From NCBI GenBank assembly GCA_900544265.1, contig UQUQ01000036.1, positions 1-22,089 on the forward strand: 22,089 nucleotides of DNA. Reading direction: 5' to 3'. Made by a program: the position numbers and the translations under genes. Every line of letters begins with the position of its first letter. The first letter of the stretch is position 1. Origin of the DNA: an uncultured Alistipes sp. GTDB taxonomy: Bacteria; Bacteroidota; Bacteroidia; Bacteroidales; Rikenellaceae. This document shows positions 7,272-15,545 of this stretch, piece after piece. The notes below the pieces were generated by a model. It ran no database searches. It was not told the DNA's origin and was given only the letters and a program-made list of their open reading frames with translations.

Positions 7272-7676
7272 ATGAGCGACAGGGAGGGATTCACCATCGA
7301 GATTTCGAGCCGCTACGAGGGGTGGTGGCGTTACAATGCGGCGCTGATGTGCGGCTGCTTCGACGCGGCGGGCAACCGCACCGACTTCGCCTCGGCGGCC
7401 TCGACCGTTGCCGACGTCGGTGCGAACCTCCGCGAGCGGCCCGCCGATCTGCCCGCCGACCGCCGCGTGACGCTCTCCGCCCCGGCATGCGACCACCTGA
7501 TGCTCTACGTCTACGTGATTCCGCACACGCTGCCGACGGACAACGACATCGACGCAACGCGCCCGTTCGACCTCGACCTGAAGATCACCTTCGCCGGGCG
7601 GCGGCTGCGCACGGAGCGCTACGCCATCAACCAGTGGTCGGGCATCTCGCTCGAACTGCGCGTCGACCGCCCCTGA
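7272..7676 (+). CDS. Small protein of unknown function, probably leaderless
   Basis: A 134-residue protein I do not recognise. It has no signal peptide or membrane segment. The sequence alternates predicted beta strands (FTIEISSRYEG, LMLYVYVIP, LDLKITFAG, SGISLELRV) with an acidic DNDIDATRPFD turn (residues 92-102), suggesting a compact beta-sandwich; Trp22/Trp23 and Cys30/Cys32 are notable. GC and codon use match the neighbours, and the consensus promoter supports that it is real. Start choice: the ATG at 7272 lies 6 nt past the -7 element; a TTG 36 nt upstream in the same frame is inside the promoter and cannot be used from it. It diverges from yceD and is separated from gapA by about 300 nt of repeats. 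Confidence 0.75.
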   Translation: MSDREGFTIEISSRYEGWWRYNAALMCGCFDAAGNRTDFASAASTVADVGANLRERPADLPADRRVTLSAPACDHLMLYVYVIPHTLPTDNDIDATRPFDLDLKITFAGRRLRTERYAINQWSGISLELRVDRP

Positions 7677-7724
7677 CCGTTCCCAACTGCACCTGACCAC
7701 CCCTAACGATTCCTGACGGTTCCC

Positions 7725-7766
7725 GATCGTCCCGGAACCGTCCCCGATCGTCCCGGAACCGTCCCG
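7725..7766. repeat. Two tandem copies of a 21-bp unit
   Basis: 7725-7745 and 7746-7766 are identical except for the last base (core GATCGTCCCGGAACCGTCCC). They lie in the GC-rich gap after the small gene. 7677-7806 has no gene that I can support. Confidence 0.7.
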
Positions 7767-7806
7767 TCAGCGCCCCTACGCCGCTCCGAGCTGTTCCACT
7801 CCGCCT

Positions 7807-7940
7807 CACCTTTCACCTTTTACCTTTCACATAAAAAAGCGGTCCGGGCCGTTCCGCTCCGCCTTCATTCCTGCCCCAGCTCCCCCCCCCACCTTTCACC
7901 TTTTACCTTTCACCTTTCACATAAAAAAAAAGCGGTCCGG
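7807..7940. repeat. Duplicated heptad-plus-A-tract module
   Basis: Two copies of CACCTTTCACC-type heptads followed by ATAAAAAA and GCGGTCCGG: 7807-7846 and 7890-7940. The second has one extra CTTTCAC heptad and is fused to the working gapA terminator; the first copy keeps the A-tract but its hairpin is poorly paired. Read on the minus strand, the units are GGTGAAA, as at the end of purB. Confidence 0.7.
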
Positions 7941-7959
7941 AACCGAAGTTCCGAACCGC
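7923..7959 (-). terminator. gapA terminator
   Basis: On the minus strand a 12-bp stem (7959-7948 with 7943-7932, one G-U pair) closes a TTCG tetraloop and is followed by nine T (7931-7923). It begins about 20 nt past the gapA stop. Confidence 0.93.
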
Positions 7960-7980
7960 CGTAACATCGCAGGATGTCGA

Positions 7981-9012
<1,032 letters not shown>

Positions 9013-9052
9013 TTATTTGTTGGTAAAAAATTGCGTTATTTTTTTCACAGCA

Positions 9053-9084
9053 CAAAAGTACATACTTTCCGTTGTTTACGCAAA
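9053..9084 (-). promoter_or_regulatory. gapA promoter
   Basis: Minus-strand TTTG (9084-9081), 20 nt, then TACTTTTG (9060-9053), an exact match to TTTG/TAnnTTTG. The region upstream (9085-9110) is A/T-rich. Confidence 0.85.
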
Positions 9085-9284
9085 TAAATTATTAAAATTT
9101 TTTCAGTACCCCTGCGCGCTGCAAATTTCGTGCGATTTTCACCGTGCCGCGGCCGCGCGCCGACACCCCTTGCAACGGGTTTCCGAGCCATACCGGCAGC
9201 TCTTCGGTCCGCACTCCTTGCTGCTCCCCTGCCCGCACCCGCACAGGCACGCCGCACGGAAGCCCCGTCATTTATATTATACGC

Positions 9285-9309
9285 AAAAACCGGCAAAATG
9301 TTTTGTCGG
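9285..9309 (-). terminator. Probable terminator of the mlaEF-type operon
   Basis: The gap 9061-9396 holds no gene that I can support besides the gapA promoter. On the minus strand CCGACAAAA (9309-9301) pairs with TTTTGCCGG (9298-9290) with one mismatch, followed by five T (9289-9285). Nearby are a GGAGCAGCTGCTCC palindrome (9371-9384) and a CCGGAA/TTCCGG hairpin (9314-9330). Confidence 0.55.
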
Positions 9310-9396
9310 AGGCCGGAAAAATCTTCCGGCTGCCGGGAACCCGCCACGAGCCTGCCGACCGGGCCTGCACGGAGCAGCTGCTCCGCCTGCTTTCGG

Positions 9397-10149
9397 TCAT
9401 TTGATTCCCTTGGCGCGCTTGGCCATCGCCGAGGCGAAGACAAAGTCGTTCAGCTCGCGGTTCTCGGCGTGGAGGATGCTCTCCTTGGTCCCCTCCCACC
9501 ACTTGCGGCCGTCGTGGATGTAGACGATCTTCTCGCCGATCTCCATCACGGAGTTCATGTCGTGCGTGTTGACGATCGTCGTGATGTTGTACTCCTGCGT
9601 GATTTCGTGGATCAGGTTGTCGATGACGATCGAGGTCTGCGGATCGAGGCCCGAGTTGGGTTCGTCGCAGAACAGGTAGCGCGGATTGAGCACGATGGCC
9701 CGCGCGATGGCCACGCGCTTGATCATGCCGCCCGACAGCTCGGCCGGGTAGAGGCGGTTGGCGTCCTCGAGCCGCACGCGCTGCAGGCAGAAGTTCACGC
9801 GCTCCATCTTCTCGCGCTCGCTCTGCGTGGTGAAGAGGTCGAGCGGCAGCTTGACATTCTCCTCGACGGTCGAGGAGTCGAGCAGCGCCCCGCCCTGGAA
9901 GATCATGCCGATGTCCTTGCGGATGGCCTTGCGCTCGCGGAAGCCCAGCGCCGTGAAGTTCACGTCGTCGTACCACACGTCGCCCGAGTCGGGTTCGTGC
10001 AGCCCGACGAGCGTCTTGAGCAGCACGGTCTTGCCCGAGCCGCTGCGTCCGATGATGAGGTTCGTCTTGCCGGTCTCGAACTCGATCGAGATGTCGTCGA
10101 GCACGACCCGGCCGTCGAACGACTTGACGATGTGTTCGGCACGTATCAT
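9397..10149 (-). CDS. ABC transporter ATP-binding protein, MlaF-type
   Basis: A 250-residue ATPase with Walker A GRSGSGKT (34-41), Q-loop at IFQGG (83-87), signature LSGGMIKR (138-145), Walker B YLFCDE (158-163) and H-loop His196. The GGMIKR signature in place of GGQ is characteristic of the MlaF/MkI branch that powers phospholipid or hydrophobic-compound transport between membranes. ATG at 10149 overlaps the permease stop as ATGA, so the genes are coupled. No MCE-domain (MlaD) or MlaC gene is present in the window. The substrate is inferred from the family only. Confidence 0.93.
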   Translation of the reverse strand: MIRAEHIVKSFDGRVVLDDISIEFETGKTNLIIGRSGSGKTVLLKTLVGLHEPDSGDVWYDDVNFTALGFRERKAIRKDIGMIFQGGALLDSSTVEENVKLPLDLFTTQSEREKMERVNFCLQRVRLEDANRLYPAELSGGMIKRVAIARAIVLNPRYLFCDEPNSGLDPQTSIVIDNLIHEITQEYNITTIVNTHDMNSVMEIGEKIVYIHDGRKWWEGTKESILHAENRELNDFVFASAMAKRAKGIK

Positions 10150-10889
10150 ATCAGCAGCACTTGAGTCAGGATGAGGTCGAAGAGCAGGATCACCACGCAG
10201 CTCACCACCACGGCGCGCGTCGAGGCGGCGCCCACCTCGAGCGAGTTGCCGCGGGCGTTGTAGCCGTAGAAGGCCGAGATCGAGGTGATGATGTAGGCGA
10301 AGAAGACGGTCTTGATGAGCGTGTAGGTGATCGAATAGGGGCGAAAGTCCATGAGCAGGCCGTCGACGTACTGCGCCGGGATCATGATGCCCGTCGCGGC
10401 GGCGATGAGCCACCCGCCGAGGATACCGATCAGGATCGAGAGGATCGTCAGGAACGGGAAGAAGATCATCGCGGCGACGATCTTCGGCAGGATGAGGTAC
10501 GACGCCGAGTTGACGCCCATGATCTCGAGGGCGTCGATCTGCTCGGTGATGCGCATGGTGCCGATCTCGGAGGCGATGCTCGACCCGACCTTTCCGGCGA
10601 GGATCAGCGCCACGACGGCCGACGAGAACTCCAGGATCATCGTCTCGCGCGTGGCGTAGCCGACGAGCGAGCGGGGGATGAACGGCGAGTCGAGGTTGAT
10701 GCACATCTGCAGGGTGATGACCGCGCCGATGAAGACCGAGATGAGGGCCGTCAGGCCGATCGAGTCGATGCCGAGCGCCTCCATCTCGTAGATGATGCGC
10801 CGGCGGTAGATCGAGGCCTTCTCCGGACGGGAAAAGACCTTTCCCATCAGGATGAAGTAGCGGCCGATGAGTGAAAATGCCTTCAGCAT
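10146..10889 (-). CDS. MlaE-family permease
   Basis: A 247-residue inner-membrane permease with five or six hydrophobic segments (about 44-62, 88-104, 135-168, 192-207, 225-246). The family signature ASEIGTMRITEQIDALEIMG (106-125) is intact; it is the coupling region of MlaE-type proteins. It follows the DUF4834 gene by 2 nt and overlaps the ATPase gene by 4 nt. Predicted to form a complex with the ATPase and an MCE protein encoded elsewhere, moving phospholipids between inner and outer membranes. Confidence 0.94.
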   Translation of the reverse strand: MLKAFSLIGRYFILMGKVFSRPEKASIYRRRIIYEMEALGIDSIGLTALISVFIGAVITLQMCINLDSPFIPRSLVGYATRETMILEFSSAVVALILAGKVGSSIASEIGTMRITEQIDALEIMGVNSASYLILPKIVAAMIFFPFLTILSILIGILGGWLIAAATGIMIPAQYVDGLLMDFRPYSITYTLIKTVFFAYIITSISAFYGYNARGNSLEVGAASTRAVVVSCVVILLFDLILTQVLLI

Positions 10890-10891
10890 GA

Positions 10892-11341
10892 CTATCTCTT
10901 TTTATCGTCGGTCTTCGTCTCCTCGAAGTCGACGTAATCGCCGACTCCGTGCGCCACGCGCTTCTCGGGAGCCTCGGAGGTCACGTAGATCTTCACCTCC
11001 CCTTCGCGCGGATTCCGCGCACGGCGGCCGCCGAAGGCATCCCCGCCGCGGGCGGCACCTCCGAAGGGGTCCGCGGAACCGAAGGGCGTGCCGCCTCGGA
11101 ACTGTTCGTCGAAGCGCTCCTCCATCATGCGGCGGCGGGCCTTTTCGATGCGCCAATGCAGCCACAGCCCCGCGATCAGGGCGAAGACCACAATCCCCAG
11201 CAGGAAGTAGAGGACGAAGGCGGCAATGCCCTTGAGCAGCGAGGGAGCCGCCAGCGACAAGAACACGATGATGAGCGTCGTCAGCGGGTTGCGCCGCACA
11301 AAGTCTGCCAAAGCGTCTATGATATCCGTTAAAAATCTCAT
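10892..11341 (-). CDS. DUF4834-type membrane protein
   Basis: A 149-residue protein. Two close hydrophobic segments (about 21-38 and 41-61) precede a basic stretch (RIEKARRRMMEERF, 64-77), then a Gly/Phe/Ala-rich low-complexity linker (about 82-107) and a conserved-looking tail with EGEVKIYVTSEAPEKRV and GDYVDFEE. The tail and size suggest the Bacteroidota DUF4834 family; assignment is from memory of the pattern. It is first in the operon with the MlaE/MlaF-type genes, so a role at the envelope is plausible but unproven. ATG at 11341 is 26 nt past a consensus -7 element. The stop is TAG. Confidence 0.72.
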   Translation of the reverse strand: MRFLTDIIDALADFVRRNPLTTLIIVFLSLAAPSLLKGIAAFVLYFLLGIVVFALIAGLWLHWRIEKARRRMMEERFDEQFRGGTPFGSADPFGGAARGGDAFGGRRARNPREGEVKIYVTSEAPEKRVAHGVGDYVDFEETKTDDKKR

Positions 11342-11366
11342 TTACACAATTTCGGTTATTTCTCTG

Positions 11367-11398
11367 CAAAGGTAATATTTTCCGCGGGATAACTCAAA
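11367..11398 (-). promoter_or_regulatory. Promoter of DUF4834-permease-ATPase operon
   Basis: Minus-strand TTTG (11398-11395), 20 nt, then TACCTTTG (11374-11367), exact consensus. The expected leader is about 22 nt. Confidence 0.85.
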
Positions 11399-11542
11399 TA
11401 TCCCGTCAAATAAACGACCCGGCGGGGAATTTATTGCACCTGCGGAGCAGCCCCTTCCGGCGGGCGGCCCGGCCGGCGAATGGCAGCCGAAACGCCCGAC
11501 GGGAAACCCATGGCGGGCGGCGGGCGGACGACAGGCAGCAGG

Positions 11543-11577
11543 CGACGGGCAACGGGTGACGGGTGACGGGCGACGGG
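11543..11577. repeat. Five GACGGG-type heptads in a 300-nt gap
   Basis: The gap 11399-11701 holds no gene that I can support. Five 7-bp units of the form YRACGGG run 11543-11577, preceded by GGCGGGC units around 11512-11526. A perfect 14-bp palindrome CGGGAGCGCTCCCG lies at 11617-11630 and could form a hairpin in the transcript of the lipoprotein gene, but no T-run follows. Confidence 0.65.
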
Positions 11578-11701
11578 CGGCGGAAGCCGGGCACAGGCCG
11601 TAAGCCGGACAAAGAGCGGGAGCGCTCCCGACAACCGGGGGCGCTCCCTGCAACTGCGGCGGACGGCGGCGATCCCGTCCGCGAAACGGACTTCTTGCGG
11701 A

Positions 11702-13324
11702 CTATCTCCGGGCGTCGATCCGTCCGAAGGGAAGGGCGCCGAAGGGGTACTGCTGCTCCGTCTGACGGGCCAGCGCCTTCCACTCCGCACGGCGGGCCGC
11801 CTCGGAGCGGTCGACCGCACAGCCTTCGGCGGCCAGCGGGCGGAAGCCGGTCAGCGGCGCGGTGCAGAGGGGCGCCGGCTGTGCCGAGGAAGTCAGCTCG
11901 CCGATGGGCGACGCCCCCTGCTTCGTGAAGCGGACCTCCTGCACGAAACGCTTGTATGCGTCCCCGGCGTCGTTGCGCACCATGGCCACCAGCGTGTAGT
12001 TCACATCCCAGTCGAGGGCGATGTTCGCCGCCGGCTCGTCCTCGTAGAAGATCTCCTCCCACGACAGGGTCGACCAGAAGGACTTGTCCGATGCGCTCGT
12101 GTAGTCCTCCGGATAGGTCGTGACGGCCCAGCGGTAGGAGCCTGCACCGTTCACCCGGACCGATACGGGGACCAGCGCCTTGCCGGCGAACGAGGCATAC
12201 TCGCTGCCGAGCTCCGCGGCCTGATCGCCGTCGAAATACTTGTCGTAAACCAGTTCGATGGAGAGCTCCCCGGCGGACTCCTCGGGATAGACGTCGCTCA
12301 GGTAGAACTCACCGCCGAAGCCGCCGGTCTTCAGGTCCAGCGCAACGGCTGCGGCCCGGTACGTCTTGTCGGGATCCAGCCCCACGAACAGGTAGCTGTC
12401 CTTGCCGATAGACGACTCGTTCTGCCAGTACTCGAAGACGTCGGCATAATAGCCGTTCTCGGTATTGGTCCGGATCGACTCCTCGATGAGGGCCTTGATG
12501 TCGTCCACCGAAGCCGACGCATCGTAGAGGTTCCAGAAGTAGCGGACGGTCTCGTCGCCCGGATCGACCGACACGAGAACCGTGCCCGGGCCGCTCGACT
12601 CGAACCGGAACCCGAATTCGCAGGCGGCCGGATCGCCCGGCTCGTCCGTATGGAAGGCCACCTTCATCAGGGCGGTCGTGTAGGTGAGCACGTCGTATCC
12701 GAAGCCGACGGCCACGTAGTCGGTCCCGGGCTCGAGGTATTCGGCCTCATAGAGGTGGTCGCCCGACGTCAGCGCATAGTTGATATACCCGCCCCAGTTG
12801 GAGATGATGTGGGTCATGGCCTGCTCGTCGGTCATCCCCTCGATCTCGGCCGCCGGCACGACGTCATAGAGATAGACGTCGCTGTTCGTCGTCGTGTAGT
12901 ACACGTCGGCCGTGCGCGCCGTCACATTGTCGACGCGGATCGAGATGCGGTTGTCGGAGGGATCGGCCGGCGGCGTCTCGAAGTTCTCGATCTTCACCTC
13001 GGAGACCACCTCGCCCGCCTCGCTGAGGGCAAAGGCGAAGGCGATGTACTTCGTACCGGGCATAATCACGCCATAGGGCTTGGACGCGGGGCCGTAGATG
13101 CTCATGCCCGCGATGACCTCCTCGGGAGTCATCCCGGCGGCCTCCCCGTAGAAGGCGATCATGTCGGCGACGACCGATTCGGCAAACTCCTTCGGCGTGA
13201 GCCCCATCTGCTCGTAGACGTCGTAATACTGGATGTCGGCGAAGTAGGCCTGCGCGTCATCCGAAGGGGTGACGTTGAGCGTCACCTCCCAGTTTTCGAT
13301 CTGCACGTCGAACACCCAGCTCAT
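11702..13324 (-). CDS. C-terminal part of amber-split repeat lipoprotein
   Basis: Open frame of 540 codons, in the same frame as the BACON lipoprotein fragment upstream and separated from it only by one TAG and six sense codons. The protein appears to hold about four related beta-rich modules (roughly 1-118, 119-231, 232-350, 351-480). Modules 1-3 end in a pattern like (M)PGT.Y.AFAFAL, EPGTDYVAVGFGY or DPDKTYRAAAVAL. This suggests FN3-like surface modules seen in Bacteroidota lipoproteins. There is no signal peptide on this part. ATG at 13324 is preceded by GGTGAGGGCGGC, so re-initiation is possible, but a product without signal would stay in the cytoplasm. The frame is intact for 540 codons, so the interruption is recent, read through, or a sequence error. 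Function unknown. Confidence 0.75.
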   Translation of the reverse strand: MSWVFDVQIENWEVTLNVTPSDDAQAYFADIQYYDVYEQMGLTPKEFAESVVADMIAFYGEAAGMTPEEVIAGMSIYGPASKPYGVIMPGTKYIAFAFALSEAGEVVSEVKIENFETPPADPSDNRISIRVDNVTARTADVYYTTTNSDVYLYDVVPAAEIEGMTDEQAMTHIISNWGGYINYALTSGDHLYEAEYLEPGTDYVAVGFGYDVLTYTTALMKVAFHTDEPGDPAACEFGFRFESSGPGTVLVSVDPGDETVRYFWNLYDASASVDDIKALIEESIRTNTENGYYADVFEYWQNESSIGKDSYLFVGLDPDKTYRAAAVALDLKTGGFGGEFYLSDVYPEESAGELSIELVYDKYFDGDQAAELGSEYASFAGKALVPVSVRVNGAGSYRWAVTTYPEDYTSASDKSFWSTLSWEEIFYEDEPAANIALDWDVNYTLVAMVRNDAGDAYKRFVQEVRFTKQGASPIGELTSSAQPAPLCTAPLTGFRPLAAEGCAVDRSEAARRAEWKALARQTEQQYPFGALPFGRIDARR

Positions 13325-13342
13325 GCCGCCCTCACCGGGGGC

Positions 13343-13711
13343 CTACCTGACAGCGAGCTGCACCTGCTCGGCTCCGGGCCAGGTCACATAGACCACGGCC
13401 GTGCGCTCGGCCTCCGTATCGTTGGCATCCACCTCGAAACGCAGCACCCCCGCCTCGGAGGTATCGAACGAGTGCACCCAGCCGACCGTCTCGTCGACCC
13501 GCGCCTCCAGCGTTCCGGGCTCTTCGTCGCCCGCAATTTCGTAGGCCAGCGTCTGCACACCGCCTTCCGCACCCACATCGACTCCGGACACCTCGAAGCG
13601 GATCTCGGGCACACTCGGCGTCCCGTCGCTCTCGTCGTCCTTGCAGCCGGTCAACACCACGGCACATGCCGCCGCAAGCAGCCACGCCCGCAACAAGCGA
13701 TTTCCTTTCAT
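13343..13711 (-). CDS. N-terminal part of amber-split BACON surface lipoprotein
   Basis: 122 residues up to a TAG at codon 123. It has a lipoprotein signal peptide with lipobox LTGC (Cys23) followed by KDDE, matching the Bacteroidota lipoprotein export signal that sends lipoproteins to the outer face of the outer membrane. Residues about 36-118 look like a BACON domain: VSGVDVGAEGGVQTLAYEI, then WVHSF, then RTAVVYVTWPGAEQVQLAVR. BACON domains usually end in a strand reading V.Q.A; here the next codon is TAG followed by Ala, so CAG to TAG would restore the expected Gln. ATG at 13711 lies 4 nt after a TTTTTG stretch that imperfectly matches the -7 element. Usual homologs continue into further modules, as the downstream frame does. 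Probably one gene, 11702-13711. Confidence 0.8.
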   Translation of the reverse strand: MKGNRLLRAWLLAAACAVVLTGCKDDESDGTPSVPEIRFEVSGVDVGAEGGVQTLAYEIAGDEEPGTLEARVDETVGWVHSFDTSEAGVLRFEVDANDTEAERTAVVYVTWPGAEQVQLAVR

Positions 13712-13954
13712 AAGCAAAAACTATTTTTAAGTGACAGTTAGGATTGATCGAAAGGCCCGCACCCCGGATCCGGGAGCATCCGCAGTTCGCCGACCGCCGG
13801 ACACCGAGGTCCTGAAACCGGGACGGAACGCACTTTCGGTTTGCGACGCTAAAAACAGCGAAAAACGGCCCTTTTGCCAAATCTTCGGGGGCAAAAAAAC
13901 GGAGGCGGTCCACAAAATCCTCCTTGCGCGGGGGCAAAATCCGATTAATTGTCG

Positions 13955-13962
13955 TAAATTTG
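13955..13962 (+). promoter_or_regulatory. Probable purB -7 element
   Basis: TAAATTTG matches TAnnTTTG; no TTTG -33 box is found at the right distance. It gives a leader of about 80 nt to the ATG at 14049. The rest of 13712-13954 contains no gene that I can support; a CCCGGATCCGGG palindrome lies at about 13753-13764. Confidence 0.55.
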
Positions 13963-14048
13963 AACCGCAAAAGCACACCGCCCGCCCCGCCGAGAGGTGC
14001 CGCGCCGGGCGGATCCGTACCATGGCAATACAAAAAACACAGGACAAC

Positions 14049-15407
14049 ATGCTCAACACACTGACCGCCATCTCGCCCGTCGATGGCCGCTACCGCAAGG
14101 TCACGGAGAAATTGGCCGACTATTTCTCGGAACAGGCTCTCATCCGCTACCGCATCCGCGTCGAGGTGGAGTACTTCATCGCCCTGGCGGAGCTGCCGCT
14201 GCCACAGCTTGCGGGCATCGACCCCGCGGCGCTGCACGCCCTGCGGTCGCTCTACGAGGAGTTCTCGCCATCCGACGCCGAGCGCGTCAAGGAGATCGAA
14301 TCGGTGACGAACCACGACGTCAAGGCCGTCGAATACATCCTCAAGGAGAAGATGGAGGCGCTGGGCCTCGGACGCTACAAGGAGTTCGTGCACTTCGGCC
14401 TCACGTCGCAGGACATCAACAACACGGCCATCCCGCTCTCGCTCAAGGAGGCCCTCTCGGGGGTCTACTACCCGCTCGTCGAGGAGGTGCGCGACAAGCT
14501 GGCGTCGCTGGCCGAGGAGTGGCGCGACATCCCGATGCTGGCCCGCACGCACGGACAGCCTGCCTCGCCCACGATGCTCGGCAAGGAGTTCATGGTCTAC
14601 GTCGAGCGGCTCGAGAAGCAGCTCTCGATGCTGCACGACATCGCCGTGCCGGCGAAGTTCGGCGGGGCGACGGGCAACTTCAACGCCCACCACGCGGCCT
14701 ACCCCGCGATCGACTGGGAGGCCTTCGCCAACCGCTTCGTGGGCGAGAAGCTCGGCCTGAGCCGCTCGCAGTACACGACGCAGATCGAGCACTACGACAA
14801 CCTCGCGGCGATCTTCGACAACCTCAAGCGCATCGACACGATCCTGATCGACCTTGCGCGCGACATGTGGATGTACATCTCCGAGGAGTACTTCAAGCAG
14901 CAGATCAAGGCCGGGGAGGTCGGTTCGAGCGCCATGCCGCACAAGGTCAACCCGATCGACTTCGAGAATGCCGAAGGCAACCTCGGCATCGCCAACGCCA
15001 TTTACGAGCACCTCTCGCGCAAGCTGCCCGTCTCGCGCCTGCAGCGCGACCTTACGGACTCGACCGTGCTGCGCAACATCGGCGTGCCGATGGCCCATTC
15101 GGTCATTGCGCTGCGCTCGCTCCTGAAGGGGCTGAACAAGGTGATCCTCCACCGCGAGGCGCTCGAACGCGACCTGGAGCAGAACTGGGCCGTCGTGGCC
15201 GAGGGCATCCAGACGATCCTGCGGCGCGAGGGCTACCCGAAGCCCTACGAGGCGCTGAAGGCCCTGACGCGCACCAACACCCACATCACGCACGAGGCGA
15301 TCGCGGCGTTCATCGAGACGCTCAACGTCTCCGAGGCGGTGAAGGCCGAGCTGCGCGCCCTCTCGCCCTCGACCTACACCGGCGTGTTCGGAAAAGGTGA
15401 AAGGTGA
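14049..15407 (+). CDS. purB: Adenylosuccinate lyase
   Basis: A 452-residue enzyme of the fumarase/aspartase superfamily that acts twice in purine synthesis, cleaving SAICAR and adenylosuccinate to release fumarate. It has TAISPVDGRYR near the start (6-15), catalytic His168 in ARTHGQPASP, and the superfamily signature GSSAMPHKVNPIDFENAEGN (292-311) with the catalytic serine. Length agrees with the roughly 450-residue Bacteroidota form. ATG at 14049 gives the family-typical N-terminus and has AGGAC just upstream; ATG at 14022, nine codons earlier, is the alternative. The last codons and the stop fall within GGTGAAA heptad repeats, so the final residues (KGER) derive from the repeat. A large minus-strand open frame over this gene is an artefact. 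Confidence 0.97.
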   Translation: MLNTLTAISPVDGRYRKVTEKLADYFSEQALIRYRIRVEVEYFIALAELPLPQLAGIDPAALHALRSLYEEFSPSDAERVKEIESVTNHDVKAVEYILKEKMEALGLGRYKEFVHFGLTSQDINNTAIPLSLKEALSGVYYPLVEEVRDKLASLAEEWRDIPMLARTHGQPASPTMLGKEFMVYVERLEKQLSMLHDIAVPAKFGGATGNFNAHHAAYPAIDWEAFANRFVGEKLGLSRSQYTTQIEHYDNLAAIFDNLKRIDTILIDLARDMWMYISEEYFKQQIKAGEVGSSAMPHKVNPIDFENAEGNLGIANAIYEHLSRKLPVSRLQRDLTDSTVLRNIGVPMAHSVIALRSLLKGLNKVILHREALERDLEQNWAVVAEGIQTILRREGYPKPYEALKALTRTNTHITHEAIAAFIETLNVSEAVKAELRALSPSTYTGVFGKGER

Positions 15408-15423
15408 AAGGTGAAAGGTGAAA
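15396..15423. repeat. Four GGTGAAA heptads containing the purB stop
   Basis: Four perfect tandem copies of GGTGAAA. The purB TGA (15405-15407) is within the second copy. Because 7 is not a multiple of 3, the array places TGA in all three frames of the plus strand, while the complement has no stop in any frame. Confidence 0.9.
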
Positions 15424-15510
15424 AGTAAATAAAAAAGTAACGGGGGCTCCGCGGCGGGATGCTCCTTCACGGGAAAATACCCCGCCCGGCCCGCTTTCCG
15501 GCACAAACGG

Positions 15511-15545
15511 ACAAAGCCCGCGATCAACGTGATCGCGGGCTTTGT
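15511..15545 (+). terminator. purB terminator hairpin
   Basis: A perfect 16-bp inverted repeat (15511-15526 with 15530-15545) around ACG. The 3' arm ends GGGCTTTGT, giving a short U-tract; the A-rich 5' arm could also serve the opposite strand. Confidence 0.75.

Noticed and set aside
7807..7940. Heptad arrays considered as a CRISPR array
   Set aside because: Repeat unit is only 7 bp without spacers, and no cas genes are nearby.
10161..10874. Asp/Arg-rich plus-strand frame opposite the permease
   Set aside because: Composition typical of antisense of a hydrophobic protein; no start signals.
13343..13345. TAG considered as a sign of stop-codon reassignment
   Set aside because: TAG ends several intact genes in this window (fabH, glycosyltransferase, DUF4834, nitroreductase), so general reassignment is not supported.
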